From: Choanephora cucurbitarum
Taxonomy: Eukaryota; Mucoromycota; Mucoromycetes; Mucorales; Choanephoraceae
Assembly: GCA_025331435.1 (NCBI GenBank)
Contig: JAIWNI010000004.1
Span: 310,001-374,000, forward strand
Length of the DNA stretch: 64,000 bases
Reading direction: 5' to 3'
The position numbers and the translations under genes are program-made. The number at the start of each line of letters is the position of its first letter. Position 1 is the first letter of the stretch. Positions 1-12,661 of the stretch are shown in pieces. Under the pieces are notes generated by a model. That model had not been told where the DNA came from. It did no database searches and worked only from the letters and a program-made list of their open reading frames with translations.

Positions 1-559
1 TGGATGCAAGTGGAAGGAATGGACGTATACGGAAGTTCCTTACGATAGAAGATTGACTACCTTGGAAACAATTGCGTACTTTGGCGGATGTAAGACGTAT
101 TCCAACCTATAGATGTGACGATTACTGGTTGGAAAGCATGATAATTTCCAAATTATATCATTATAAGTCTAGAAAAGAACCTGGAGAGGTAATATACTAA
201 TTTGATCGATCCACTTATTTTATTCTCGTACACATATCTTATATATCTCAGTCTGGCAACAAGAAAGGGGCAACCAAAAAAAGCAAGAAGTCAAAAGGCT
301 CCAAAAGAAGCAATATTAATCACCAAGAAGTTCAATCGCAGCGTGATGACACTTCTAGATCCCTGTCTGTATTTGAACATGAAGCTGTTTCAAGTAGGGA
401 ACCAGGTTGGGCTTCTAAACTTCTTTCCGAAAGGCAAGAGAACCCCTTAGGTAGTGATTCCGATTCACAATCACCAAAGAGAAGGTACAAAACTCAAATG
501 CATAAGATATTCATGCTGATAACCTTTTATCTTTTAGACGAATTACTGAATCTCTTTGA
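1..559 (+). CDS. 3' end of an unidentified spliced gene (partial)
   Basis: I do not recognise the product. A coding exon reads to 188 and ends ...SRKEPGE. A GTAATA donor follows, with a TACTAAT branch-like site near 194-200 and a CTCAG acceptor at 247-251. The next exon (252-484) is in phase: it is Ser/Lys-rich (GATKKSKKSKGSKRSN), then acidic (GSDSDSQSPKRR). A second donor at 485 and a TTTTAG acceptor at 532-537 lead to a short last exon ending RRRITESL and a stop at 557-559. The basic Ser-Pro-Lys-Arg tail suggests a nuclear protein (inference). The exon 1 frame has a TGA near 52-54, so either another intron acceptor lies near 95 or the gene is damaged. The 5' part is outside the window. Confidence 0.4.
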
Positions 560-725
560 TACAAACTGCCTTTGTGTCTCTTTGAGTTCCTTTTTGCTTC
601 GTCCCTTTCTGTCTCCTTCCTGTCTCTTTCTTTTTTTCTCTTTTCCTTTGTCTTTTTTTTGTTACCTGATCCCTTTCTTCCTTTTTAATCCTCATTCAAA
701 ATGATCAATATATACCATTATATCA

Positions 726-3700
726 AAGTCGTCTTTTTAGAGACAGTATTAGAAGATACAATGCGGCTTTCGCTTTTACCTCTTTGAGATGCGAAGTTAG
801 CAATAGTAACCTTAGCAATATGCCTTTCCAAATTTATGGTCAGATGTATCATATACAAGGTCCTCTTTTGTCTGAGGAAGATACTAATGCTAGATATGTG
901 TGGTATTCACCACAGCTCATTTATATAATTTAAATACCGATCTGGTTAAGAGGAGTTTTTTATCGTGCCTGACACTTTTTCTCTTCACCTTAATAAAGGC
1001 CTATAATTTGTCTCACTTAACTTGCTAAGTTACAAAACCCTATTCAAAAGACAAATACAACAATATGCTCAATTGTATATCTTTAATCCTTAGTTTGCAG
1101 CTTCAGTCAGATCAACAAATAACAATGATTTGGATAGGGACATCATAAGTACCTTATCTTTGATGCTTCATGAACGAAATCCCTTTGTTAGATTGTATAA
1201 GACTGCACATGAGCTTCTCATGAATACTGAAAACAGTGAAAGTGAAACTCCTTTTGTTCGAATTTGCCCATCGATGAGAATTGAGTTAGTAGCTGGGTCA
1301 GATCGTCGCACTGAAAACCTTCCTACTTCTGATGAAGTTGGGGGAATTATCCCAAATGAGCATAATGCTGAAGGTTTCAGGGACATCCGTATCTATCTTC
1401 GTGATAGTGAAGATGTCTACTCTTACACAAACATATCACAGAATCATGCCTTATACATGCCATTGCATTATACAGTTCTGTTTTCTGCTGGTGATTTGGG
1501 CTGGCATTGGGGCTTAAGATTGAATGATGGATCAACCCGCTTAACGCAAAGAGCTTATTATTGCTACAGACTGCATCAAAGAGCAAACGAGTATCCAATT
1601 CTCTTTTTAAGCAAAAGATTGTTTCAACAATACTTGGTAGACGTCTGGGCCATCTGTGACCAAAACAAACTTGATTGGATCAGAAACTACCAATCGAATA
1701 TAAGAGCTGATCTTTACAATGGTTTGCAAGATGCTCTTATCAATGATGATGTTGATGCTGCTTCTTTGGGTAGACGATTCATTCTCTCCAGTAGCTACAC
1801 TGATGGCCCACGTTTTATGGCTAAGCTTTACCAAGATTCCATGGCCATTGTAAGATATTTCGGCAAACCTTCTTTGTTCATCACTTTCACGGCCAACCCA
1901 AGATGTATTAATATCCAAAGAGAACTATTGCCTGGACAAGCTGCTTCAGATTGGCCTGACTTAATTGCAAGAGTGTTTGACATGAAAGCAAAAGCATTGT
2001 CGAAAGATCTGAAAACGAAACAAGTTTTTGGATCATACAAGGGCTTAGTAAGAACTATCGAGTACCAAAAACGTGGGCTTCCTCATCTGCATTTACTTTT
2101 GTTCTTGGATCCCACGCAAAACATAGACACTGTAGATAAGATTGATCAAATCATTTCGGCTGAGTTACCATGCAGGGAATCTGATCCTGAGCTCTTTGAT
2201 ATTATTACCAAAAACATGGTCCATGGTCCTTGCGGTGATCTCAACCCAAAGTCTCCGTGTATGGCCAAAGATAGCAAATGCCGGCTGAAATGTACCAAAC
2301 GTTTTCCAAAAGCCCTTGCGGAAGAAACTGTATTGAGCGAAAACGGATATCTCACGTATAAGCGATCAGCGACTGTTCAGTCCTCATACACAATTCCCAA
2401 TCCTTTAAGACATTGCAGTGACCGTTTAAATATCGACAACAGATGGACTGTGCCCTATAATCTTTATCTTTCAAAGAAGTATAAGGCTCATATAAATGTT
2501 GAATGCTGTCTAGGTGTTGCTGCCATTAAGTACATCAACAAATATGTCTACAAAGGCTCCGATCGTACAACACTAAGACTGAGTGATACAAGAGATGAAA
2601 TAGAAAAGCATTTACAAGGAAGATACATAGGTCCTACTGAAGCATTTGGGCGTGTTTTTGAATACAAAGTTCATGAAGAAGATCCCACTGTTACAACTTT
2701 GGCCCTTCATCTTCCTGATGAGCAGCCTGTGTACTTTCCAGATGATGCAACGGCACCTCAAATTCAAAGCATTTTAGAAAATAGTAGTTCAATGTTGATT
2801 GCTTACTTCAAATACTATGAAAACAACCCGGCAAGTCAAAAGCATTTGTATCAAGATTTCCCAAACTATTTTGTTTGGAAGCAAAACTCAAAAAGCTGGG
2901 TTCCACGTAAGAAAGGCTTTGCAATTGGAAGAATTCCTTTTTGCAGTCCTACATGTGGCGAGAGGTATTATCTGAGACTTCTTATAGTCAATGTTGCAGG
3001 TTCCAAGTCATTTGATGAACTAAAGAATGTCAATGAATTTCAATGTGCAACCTTCAAGCAAGCATGTGTTCAATTACATTTAATTGAGGATGATCAAGAA
3101 TGGACGAAATGCTTTCAAGAAGCATATCTCTTTTCCTCAGGTCATAGCCTTCGCAATTTGTTTGTCACTGCTTTAGTTTTTGGACAACTCATTGATCCCA
3201 TGGCCCTTTGGCTTGAATTTCGTGATTCCATCTGCGATGATCTACAGCACAGGTTACAACAGATGCTTTCTGAACACACTCTGCTGTACATGTCAACAGC
3301 TGTATCGGAATTTTACAACGAGCAAGCCTCGATGGACTATGGCCTTTATCTGATTGAAGAAAAGCTCAAAGATTTTGGCAAATCTCTAAGCAATTTTGAG
3401 CTGCCTTCTAACATGTACGATTGGGTGACTGAGTTGGGTCGGATCAACACAGAAGGCAGTAATACTGGTAACCCTCTCATCGATGAACAGCTGTTGTACA
3501 ACCATCAAGATGAAGAATTGGCATACAGATCCAAGTACGAAATCTTCAATGCAGATCAGACACAAGCCTTTGATTTTATAGTTCACAAGTTGCAGTCTTT
3601 TAATTCAGCAAGTGAATCCAACTCTTCTAATTCTGATAACAACATGTGCTTCTTTTTGCACGGACCTGCTGGTACTGGTAAGACTTTTGTCTTTAATACC

Positions 3701-4999
3701 TTATGCAACTACTTGAGAGGTCAAAAGAAAATTGTTTTGTGTGTTGCTTCGTCGGGTATTGCTTCATTGCTTTTGGTTGGAGGTCGTACCTCTCATTTTA
3801 GATTTAAAATTCCTCTCAAGCTGAACGAGTCATCGACATGCAATGTTCAAAAGAATGATAAACTGGCTGAATTACTTCGCCAAACATCTTTGATCATTTG
3901 GGATGAAGTTCCTATACAAAACAAAGCATGCTTTGAAGCTGTCGATCGTGCTCTAAGAGATGTCTGCAGTAATCAATTGCTTTTTGGTGGTATTCCTGTT
4001 GTTCTGGGTGGTGATTTCGCTCAAATTCCTCCTGTTGTCAAGAATGGAACTAAAACTTCTGTTGTAGAAGCTTCTATTAAGCATTCATATATTTGGCGTC
4101 AAACACAAGTTCTTCACCTTCATATGAATATGCGTGTCGTAGGTACTTCATCAAATGATGTCCATTTCAAAAAATGGCTTCACTTGATGACTTACAATAC
4201 CACAATGCAAAATGCAAAAATACTTCTCCCCCAATATATATCAAGAATGCATTCTTTGGGCGATCTTATTGCTAAGGTGTATTCTTCTGAAAGCCTCTTA
4301 CAAGCACTTGACAATCCAAGTCTTCTCAACAAATCAGCCATTCTTACTTCAAAGAATAGCGCGGTTGATTCAATCAATGAAGAAGTGCTCAACTTGATGC
4401 CTGGAGAACCTATCACATTGATCTCTGCTGATAAAGCCGATTATTCAGATGAAGAAAACAACAATAATGAGGTCTATCGAGTTTCAAATGAGTACTTGCA
4501 AACGCTGAATCCAGGCAAATTTCCTCCTGCTAAGTTGACCTTAAAGGTAGGCTGTATTGTAATACTACTTAGAAACTTGAATCCCCAAAGAGGGCTGTGC
4601 AATGGTACGAGACTCATAATCAAAAACATTGGTCAGTATGTGCTTGAAGTCGTAGTTATGAACGATCAAAATGATGGCCACCAACAAATCGAGTTTATTC
4701 CTAGAATAACTCTTACTACTTTTGAAGATGGCTATCCATTTATTTTGTCAAAAAAGCAACTTCCTATCAAACTGAGCTTTGCTATGACTATTAACAAATC
4801 TCAAGGTCAATCACTAACAAATGTAGGAATTGATCTTCGTTCTCCTTTATTTATTCACGGTCAGTTATGTGTTGCTTTCTCTCGATCAACCAATCTTCAA
4901 GGAATCCATATTTTACTTGAACCTGAAGCACAAAATCATCAACTGTTATGCACAGATAGCTATATTGAAAATGTCATTTATCCTGAATTGCTTTTATAG
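726..4999 (+). mobile_element. Helitron Rep-helicase, N-terminus damaged
   Basis: The main open frame runs 1130-4999 (about 1,289 codons, first codon not ATG). It has a Helitron-type Rep domain with the HUH-like motif GLPHLHLLLF near nt 2074-2104 and a Tyr-Lys motif YINKYVYKG near nt 2530. A PIF1-type helicase follows: Walker A GPAGTGKT near nt 3662, Walker B-like IIWDEVP near 3895, and INKSQGQS near 4790. Helitrons transpose by rolling-circle replication using this protein. Upstream the frame continues past an in-frame TAG at 1091-1093 (LFKRQIQQYAQLY before it). A further Helitron-like block (YNAAFAFTSL...QIYGQMYHIQGP) lies at about 726-905 in another frame. The catalytic parts look intact, but the N-terminus carries at least one stop and a frame change, or needs unrecognised introns. 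Confidence 0.85.
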
Positions 5000-5084
5000 A
5001 TAGCAAATAAATTAATTTTTTAGAATACAATCTGCCGTTGGCTCATTTTGAATTGAATTGTGTGGTGGTGGGTGGGGTGGTGGA

Positions 5085-5180
5085 TGTGGAGGGGGGGGGG
5101 GGAAGGGGGGGAGGGGCTGCTAGGATCCAAACCGTGAGGCGACGACGGCCGTAAGCGAGCGTAGCGAGTAGGTCGGCTAG
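5085..5180 (+). repeat. G-run and possible Helitron 3' terminus
   Basis: About 90 bases after the helicase stop comes a run of G near 5090-5115, then a locally GC-rich stretch with the internal repeat GCGAG...GCGAG. It reaches CTAG followed by T near 5177-5181. Helitrons end in CTRR with a nearby GC-rich hairpin and insert before T, so this is a reasonable 3' end. I could not pair a convincing long stem, so the boundary is tentative. Confidence 0.35.
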
Positions 5181-7253
5181 TATCTCTAGTACATTTTTAT
5201 TTTAAAAATGTATAGATTGAGACTAGAATAAAAAGAGAAGAAGGAATACGTTGATAGTCTCTTTATTCTTAAAAAGTAGACAATCTTTCTAGACTAAATA
5301 ATATAGTGGTTTATATACAAATTCTAAAGTCTGTGTCTACTCAGATGTGAATGGGTTTTACTAATCCTTATTCTTATAAATTATCAGAGAAACAATCTAT
5401 CTATGACGGTTGATGTCTTCTTCCTGAGTTCTACCATTGTCCTGTAACTTTACCATTCCCAAATACAATGGAATTAAGACTTCAAATATGGGATAACCTG
5501 GTTTGGAGTTTGTGTAATTTTCTCTGCTCTTTTTATTCTGAGTAAGCATTTAATGTTTACTTTGTCTTATGTGCATGCTAGCTTTAACTCTGTACATTAT
5601 GTTAAGCTTCTAGTCGTTTCGGTTGTATATTGTATTTCAAATAAATGATCCTTTTCTCTGTCACCATTTTCAGCATCTAATTTCATGTATCCTATGGTGA
5701 AATCACCACAAAAAATATTAGAATACCTGATTGGTATCAAGTTGTACACTTTAGATCGTTTTGTATGTGGAGTGAACGTTATTTACTAAAAAAAGAAATC
5801 AACAAATCCATTGCTGGGGAAACAATAGCAAAAAGTCTTTTAAGGTGGACAATTTTCTTTCTTTAGAGAAAGCTAAACTTTTGAAAGAGCAATGGTATCA
5901 AATGCTTCATTTATATATACAAACATTAACAACCAAGTTTGATTTTAGTACTTCTTGCGTTCTCCCTTCCCAAACAGAAACAAACTTCCTTTTGCTTATA
6001 GCAGGAGGTGAGTTATTTCATATAGATATACGTAAGACTTTCGACACTTGTTTCATATGCCTTAAAATGCATATTGCTGATGATTTTTACCCAAAAAAAA
6101 ACATTACTCTGTAATCACAAACTTGATTCCATGAAGGGGAGCACTTTTTCGTTTTCAAAAGGACTTTCTTCATTCTATCAAGCAACTTAGAAGGTTCTCT
6201 AAACGTTCAGGCAGAATGATGTTACTCGAAAGCATGTCTTTCATTGACCCTTCTAGCAATGCTCCTTAAACGAAATACAGCTCTTGTAAGGATTGCAGGA
6301 CGTTACTGGCTTCATTTCTGAGACAAAGCTTACTCCACTAGCTTGATTGTCTGACTCACTTTTGTTTCTTGTTTGTAGTCGAACAAGTCTGCAATCACTG
6401 GAATTTTCTTGATGAGTCTCTTTGGTAGAAGAGAAACAGAGAGTTTCAATTAGTAATATTCTTTATGAGCCCACTCATCAAAAGACATTGTGTAAAAATC
6501 TAAATGAGCGCTAATAATAACAATTTTTATTGGCTAATACTGTCCAATCGTAATGCTTATTACCGACGGAGTAGTCCCCCAAACACAGCAGCCCCACCCA
6601 CTGATTTTACTTTTGGAGTTCTTATTTTGCGTGTTTTGTATGTGCACTAAGAATCAACCATTCTCCTTCAACAATATGGAGTCTGAACTGAATCAAATAG
6701 TGAGAGGCTATCAAGAGAAAGATGTCGACACAAAAGGTGCGCTTGAATACCTCCTTTATTCGTCATAAAAGTCTCATACAGATGTTTTTAGTCATCGTTA
6801 TATTTCGGGCGATTGGGAATGCTCCAATTTTAAAGCAAAAGATCTTTAAACTTACTGCATCTAACAAGTTTCAAACTGTTATACAATTTTTGCGCAAACA
6901 GTTGAGATACCAAGGATCCGATCCTTTGGCAAGCATGCATATGTGAATACATGTTTAACTTTCTTTGCTCAACTAACTGAATGTGTGCAGTTTCTGTATA
7001 TCAATAGTGCGTTTTCGCCTTCACCAGATGAAACAGTGGCCAACTTGCATAAGGTTAGGATTCACTATTAATACGAGCTATTTTAGGCAGAAATTTATTG
7101 ACCAACAGTCTATTGGCGAAAAGTGCTTTAATACAGATGGGCACTTGATAATCAATTACTGCACAACCGTAGCTTGGGGTTGAGACAGATAAAAGAAAAT
7201 GTGCGTGGAAGAATCAATCAAATAAACAAAAGGCTTTTTGTGCAAGTATTCTT
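5181..7253. other. Decayed intergenic DNA, no intact gene
   Basis: Only short ORFs are present (for example 5845-6114 plus and 6553-6768 plus) and none matches a family I know. The stretch 5220-5460 is LTR-like in composition. It shares the 12-mer AGTCTCTTTATT (5256-5267) with the region before the broken retroelement (13370-13381). Between about 6660 and 7200 several short plus-strand pieces read like a frameshifted old gene, but I cannot name it. Confidence 0.4.
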
Positions 7254-7435
7254 ATGGATTTATGTATGTTTATATCTATGTATATATGGAAGTGTCCATG
7301 AATGCATCAATGAATGTATGTATGTATGCGTCTATGTATATATGTATGAATGTATGTATGTGCGTGTCTATATATCTATGTATCTATGGACGTGTCCATG
7401 TATGTGCGTGTGTATGACTGTATTTGTGCATGGAT
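7254..7435. repeat. TATG/TGTA-type microsatellite
   Basis: An imperfect tetranucleotide array of TATG, TGTA and TATC units runs for about 180 bases. The repetitive plus ORF across it (Tyr/Met/Cys/Val-rich) is a by-product of the repeat, not a gene. Confidence 0.8.
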
Positions 7436-7543
7436 AGAGGTTTAGTAATGCTCAAGCAAGCTAAGGGACCAAGAGAAGCGGTACAGTCAATCAATCAGGT
7501 AAGATCCACATGTGGGTACATGAGCGTTTAAGCGTATGTATAC

Positions 7544-8905
7544 TTATGTGGCTGCAGGTAATGGTGGTAAAGGCTGTTTGGGGGGCGCTGTTAAAGGCGG
7601 TGTACCTCTGTTACTAATTTTTGATGAAGATGAAGAGCAAGAGTTTCGGTGATTGTTGGTGTTGATGACTATATCGGATTGAAGCATGTTAGAGATGAGT
7701 TCAATAGAAGATCTTCTTTTTCGTGAATTCAATCGTCGAAGTAAATCTTCACGTTCATTTAGTAGTTGGGCCAATAGTTCACGTTTGTTTTCTAATTCAA
7801 TGCGCTGCACCTCCACTTGTTCTTTTAGTAATTCGTCTGATGATTCTTCTAGCTTCTGCTCAAGCTTTGTAATTAACTCGTCTTGCTTCAATACTATCTC
7901 TTGTAAATTTTTGGTTTCGAGACGTTCGGCTTCTAAATTGGATACATAGCTCGCAATAGCCATCTGAACCCCTTTGTCATATTCAATCAATTGCTGCTCT
8001 AGATGCTCTTGTGCAGTCTCATCTTCTTTGATTGACATCTCCTCGTACACATTCAAAATATCTGCAATGTAGGCGTCGTTGTTCTGCTTCTGTAAACGCT
8101 CTTCTTCTTCAGTCATATTCTGTCTACTTTCGAAATGACGCTCATCTAGATCTGAGCTTGATTTGGCTATAGATGAAGAAGATGAATTGGCAGAAGAGTC
8201 CGACTGTCGAGAAGACTTATCGGCCAACTCGTTTAATTCCTTCTCAAAATAATCTCTTTCTTCGGAGACTTGCTCTAGTTTTAGCGCCAAATATTCCACT
8301 CGAATCTCATAATCTCGAACCTTGGTAGCAGCAGATACATGATGTTCAACCTCTTGTTCTAACTTTTTAATATACTCTTCATGGGCCGCATTTTTATCGA
8401 GTAGGGATTGAAAAAGACTGATGAGCTCATCTGCTGCAGTATCAAACTTGATATATGGATCGTTGTTTCTGTTCATCGGTGCTACTGCTATTTTTCGCTG
8501 TTGTGGACGTTGATTTTGTTGTAGAGAATTTACAGGAGATTCAGGTGGTGTTGGCAGCTTCGGCTGCTGTTGTTTTTGCTGTGGTTGTGGAGATGACACA
8601 GTTGATTGAGGCACCGGTTTAGATTGTTTAGATAACGATTGAGTAGGCTGACCAAACTTCTGAAGCATAGAAGCAATATTGCCAGATCCAGAAATGGCAT
8701 TATTACTGCTGTTGCTTGCGCTTTGGTTGGTGTGGCTGTGCATGGTTGATGTAGGCGAGGGAATAGGTGAAGGAGGAAATTTGTTTGATTCATGTGAAGA
8801 GGGCATAATTATTTTTTTTTTAAGAGCTTGACCATTTGGGCTTTTGGAAGTATTGCTGGCTGACTTTGATTTGTTTAATCGAGCTACAACATCTTGGACT
8901 CCCAT
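7544..8905 (-). CDS. Coiled-coil protein of unknown function
   Basis: A single-exon ORF of 453 codons starts at ATG 8905-8903 and ends with TAA at 7546-7544. The first ~145 residues are low complexity (Ser, Asn, Pro and poly-Gln). A conserved-looking helical block follows (DPYIKFDTAADELISLFQSL, about residues 148-167), then long Glu/Leu/Lys heptad-like coiled coil with a Ser-rich linker near residues 233-250 and an RRSSIELI segment near 400. The tail is Pro-rich (PPKQPLPPLPAAT), a possible SH3 ligand. No enzyme motif is visible. A scaffold or cytoskeletal role is only inference. The upstream flank is A/G-rich. Confidence 0.75.
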   Translation of the reverse strand: MGVQDVVARLNKSKSASNTSKSPNGQALKKKIIMPSSHESNKFPPSPIPSPTSTMHSHTNQSASNSSNNAISGSGNIASMLQKFGQPTQSLSKQSKPVPQSTVSSPQPQQKQQQPKLPTPPESPVNSLQQNQRPQQRKIAVAPMNRNNDPYIKFDTAADELISLFQSLLDKNAAHEEYIKKLEQEVEHHVSAATKVRDYEIRVEYLALKLEQVSEERDYFEKELNELADKSSRQSDSSANSSSSSIAKSSSDLDERHFESRQNMTEEEERLQKQNNDAYIADILNVYEEMSIKEDETAQEHLEQQLIEYDKGVQMAIASYVSNLEAERLETKNLQEIVLKQDELITKLEQKLEESSDELLKEQVEVQRIELENKRELLAQLLNEREDLLRRLNSRKRRSSIELISNMLQSDIVINTNNHRNSCSSSSSKISNRGTPPLTAPPKQPLPPLPAAT

Positions 8906-10563
8906 TTTTTTAGAAACTTAGTGCGTAGTATAATAGCAGCAGTGATGAAAGAAAGAATGAAAGTTAGGAAGGAAAGAAAGGGAAAAGAAAGAGAGAGAAA
9001 ATAGCCAGCAGCAAAGAGGAGTGGTAAATTAAATAATAATTGTTCGTGCACTCCGTCAAACGTGTTTAGTCAAATTAGGTAATTTTGAGCATGATTGATT
9101 GTAACACCTTTATCTTCGATTGTCCACAGGTTAGAAGAGTCGAAGCGAGAATATCACCTACAATAATGTCGATTTGGTAATCAGAGTAACTCTAGACTCG
9201 CTTATAGGCGCGTTCATATACAAGCATGGGCAATACTGCTTTAAGAGATGGTTTAATATATAATATATTTCAATCAGTGTGAGATATTGACAAATGCTTT
9301 GTTTGGCAGAATTACAAGGAGAATGATCTCGATCATGACTCGTTGCAACACGTAATACAGTGAAAATCGCAAGCTCAACGATGCGCCATTTGTATAGATA
9401 AATATTTTAATAATGGAAATTTTACGGAAGCACTGAAATCACCTCTGATGTAAAGCTATCTAATAAGTTAATTTTTATAATTGTAGAAGTGTTGAGACTG
9501 CTGAAACATGTAACTCCAATTGCTACATGTCAACTAACTTGCTAGATCGTATAGCCGTGTATGTATACTAAAACACTTGTGTATAAGTCTTTTAAAATTC
9601 ATCCAACAAATGAATAAACAAACCAAAATGCATGGCTCTTAAAACCAAATTAAAGCTATTGTTTTCTTTAAAGCCAATGTTTCTATTAGATGTATACATA
9701 TGACAAATGTTTGAAATGTACACATTTGTTTAATAAATTCCCATTTATCTCTTCCAGATATGGTGAATGATGAAGCAGAAGGTATGATTTCCTGTTCAAT
9801 GATTTTCTTTTCACTTTGGCACATCGTTCATTTGTCTATAGCACACAGTTTTATGCGGCTGAAGAATCAAAGGAATTACTGCTTAAACATTAGACCAAAT
9901 TGCTTACAATAGATGATTAAAAGAGACCATCCAATAAAGAACAATTTACTGTCGATACTATTCATATCGGTACTCAGCTTTGATTTGTTCATTTTGAATG
10001 CGTAGCAGACACAACCAATGTTGAAGTAAAATTACACAAATCCACTGAAACGTATCATACGAATATCTAATTACTGGATAGAGACAATGATAAGTTTCGA
10101 ATCTTAAGATAAAAATCGTCAATTTTAGACATGCGCTGTAGATAATAGGATAGCATAGATCATTACGTTTCTTTCAACGGCTGTTTTCATGTTTCTCTAT
10201 ACGCTCGTAGACTAGTTAGACAATAATCATCTCAAATTCAAATTTGTATTTTAGGCTATGCAAGCCATGTATAGCTTTCTAGAAAATGAACAGACTCAAT
10301 AGAGACACGCTACTTAACTACGAGTCAATTTATCAGCCATTAAAAGCTTGAAATAAACCGAAACAGAAGCAAAAAGAAAAAAGATTTAAAAGTGTCGTTG
10401 TACCTGAAAATATAAAATAGCGGAGTAAAGTTATCAGACCAAAACCCCGCAACGTTTTTTTTTTCTGGCTTTCTAGACAACACATGGCCAGACATTTTAT
10501 TAGGTTTAATTTTTTTTATTTCTCTTCTTTTCTTCTTTCTTTTCATTATTTGCCATTCTCTAA
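8906..10563. other. Intergenic, no gene seen
   Basis: About 1.65 kb of AT-rich DNA between the coiled-coil gene and the NIPA gene. It lies between two gene starts and so holds both promoters. Short ORFs such as 9639-9824 minus have no recognisable features. No tRNA-like fold was noticed. Confidence 0.5.
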
Positions 10564-12661
10564 ATGGAATCTATACAGCAGAATCAACCGGAAGAGACTG
10601 ATGTGGGATTTAATGCTCTCATTGGTGTCTTAGTCTCTGTTTGTGGCAATGTATGCTTTTTTCTTGTATTACGAGCCCTTTATCGACTAACAGAAATTGG
10701 TTTCTAGGCACTCATTTCAGTAGCATTGAATTTACAAAAAAGAGCTGTATGTATAGCATATCATTCGAAAAGAGAACTTGTAGATCATTCTTATCAATGT
10801 CTATTTATTTATAGCACAACAATATACAAGAGAAGCAAATGGCTAAATATTTTGCCAATATGGATGAGCCGCCACAGTGGATTTCTACTACACAACGCAA
10901 TGGAGTTTTCATGCCTGACGATGGATATTCTTCACCAAGGTCATCTCTTGAGCAACAAAGACAATACTCAGAAGATGACATTGAGCAACAAAAGTTTATC
11001 ATGATAATGGCTCAAGAACAGACAAAGGGAGGAGATACAGAGTACCTCAAGTCTAAGTTATGGTGGTTGGGTATCTCTTTGATGATACTGGGTGAAGTGG
11101 GCAATTTTGTTGGTAAGAACTTATGACTTTTGGAAAACAAAATCTGTCTTAATTAACAAAGGGCATTAGCATATGGTTTCGCACCTGCTTCTACAATTGC
11201 ACCGCTCGGTACTACCACACTTGTGGCCAACGTCATTCTAGCACCTCTTATGCTTAAGGAAGTATTTAGAAAGCGAGACTTAATTGGTGTTATTTTAGCA
11301 GTAACAGGTGCTGCTATGGTCGTATTCAGTTCAAACTCTGAAGAAACAGCTGTAGGTTGAAATCACATAGCATCCTTTTATTTTTCTAACATAAATATAT
11401 ATATCATAATGATATTAGCTGTCACCTGAATTGATTATGGAAGCCCTCACTCAGTTACAATCGATTGTCTATTTCATTCTGACTGCTATCGCCATCGTAG
11501 TCTTGACCATACTATCGCCTATGTATGGCTCATCTAGCATCATGATTGACCTGGGTTTAGTCGCCATCTATGGTAAGTAAAACGTGTTTGCAATATATAA
11601 AGGATACAAACTTAATTATTATAAGGTGGTTACACTGTTCTCTCTACTAAGAGTGTAGCGTCTTTACTGAGTTTAACTTTTTTAAGATGTTTGCGTAAGT
11701 TGCTCATGCATTTTATCTCCTTTTTTTTTACTAAAAGAAATTACATAGCTATCCTGTTTCTTACGTACTGATTTTTGTGCTGGTTGTCACTGCAGTCTTG
11801 CAAATCAAATACCTGAACCGGGCTCTTCAAAGATTTGACTCTACCGAAGTTATACCGACTCAGTTTGTCTTTTTCACTGTTTCTGCTATCATTGGTAGCG
11901 CTGTTCTCTATCATGACTTTGACGGGATGACATTAGAGCAGTTGTCTAGGTTTATGTCTGGATGTGCTGTTGAGTTTTTGGGTGTTTATCTTATTACCTC
12001 CAAGCGTGAAAAGACACCTCAGCCTTCACCTGCACTATCCATTCGTGCTGATAGTGGTACAGCTGTTTCCTTTTCAGATGATGAAGCACTTGACAGAGTT
12101 GATTTGCTTCCTAGCGAGCAACCAAGCAATCATCGTATGCGTCCAAAGCGTACGACTACAGCAGACATCATAAGCAACAGATCTTCTCAGCAGCCTATAT
12201 CTTTTGAAGCATGGCAAGAAGCAAATCCTCACCTTGTCAATATGATGAGTAGTAGTGCCGGCAGTAACCATGCAACTAAAGGACGTCATAGCTCGGTTTT
12301 CAGAGGTATTTCAATGGCTTCTCAGCTATTGGATCGTTCGGATGAACAACCAATTCAGCTACCTATTTCCGCTTCACCAAATACCAATAACGGCTTATTT
12401 TCATCACACCAAAATACTAGACAGAGAGATTCTGCCTTACTGGGCAACATATTAAACGGCATTACTTCTGCGATTACATCCCATACCCACCCTTCATCCT
12501 CCATTCATCCTCCAACCACTGATGAAGATGCAGATGCTGTTGAAATTGACATACCCACCCCTTCATCGTTCAATTTCAGTGATCGAGAACTGATGCCTAT
12601 CTCAAATAAGCAGCATCATAACGATTTAGTTGATATTGAATCAGACCGAGATTTGTCTTGA
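10564..12661 (+). CDS. NIPA-type magnesium transporter (apparent 1-nt frameshift)
   Basis: A multi-pass membrane transporter of the NIPA/DUF803 family, which moves Mg2+ across membranes. Exons by GT-AG and phase: 10564-10650, 10708-10746, 10815-11112, 11170-11351, 11419-11572, 11626-11694, 11749-12661. Diagnostic blocks: ALISVALNLQKRA, LWWLGISLMILGEVGNFVAY, GFAPASTIAPLGTTTLVANV, LQIKYLNRALQRFDSTEVIP and TQFVFFTVSAIIGSAVLYHD. The C-terminus is a long Ser/His/Asp-rich tail of about 210 residues, likely cytoplasmic. The exon sum is 1,742 nt, one short of a multiple of three. The loss falls at exon 6, in the T6 run near 11677-11682: as written, exon 6 to exon 7 goes out of frame, and one more T would restore phase and give a family-like helix. 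This is a real disruption or a sequencing slip. Confidence 0.85.

Noticed and set aside
1607..2355. Minus-strand ORFs inside the Helitron
   Set aside because: Antisense of the Rep domain, which has clear motifs on the plus strand.
7174..7437. Tyr/Met/Cys-rich ORF
   Set aside because: Product of the TATG microsatellite.
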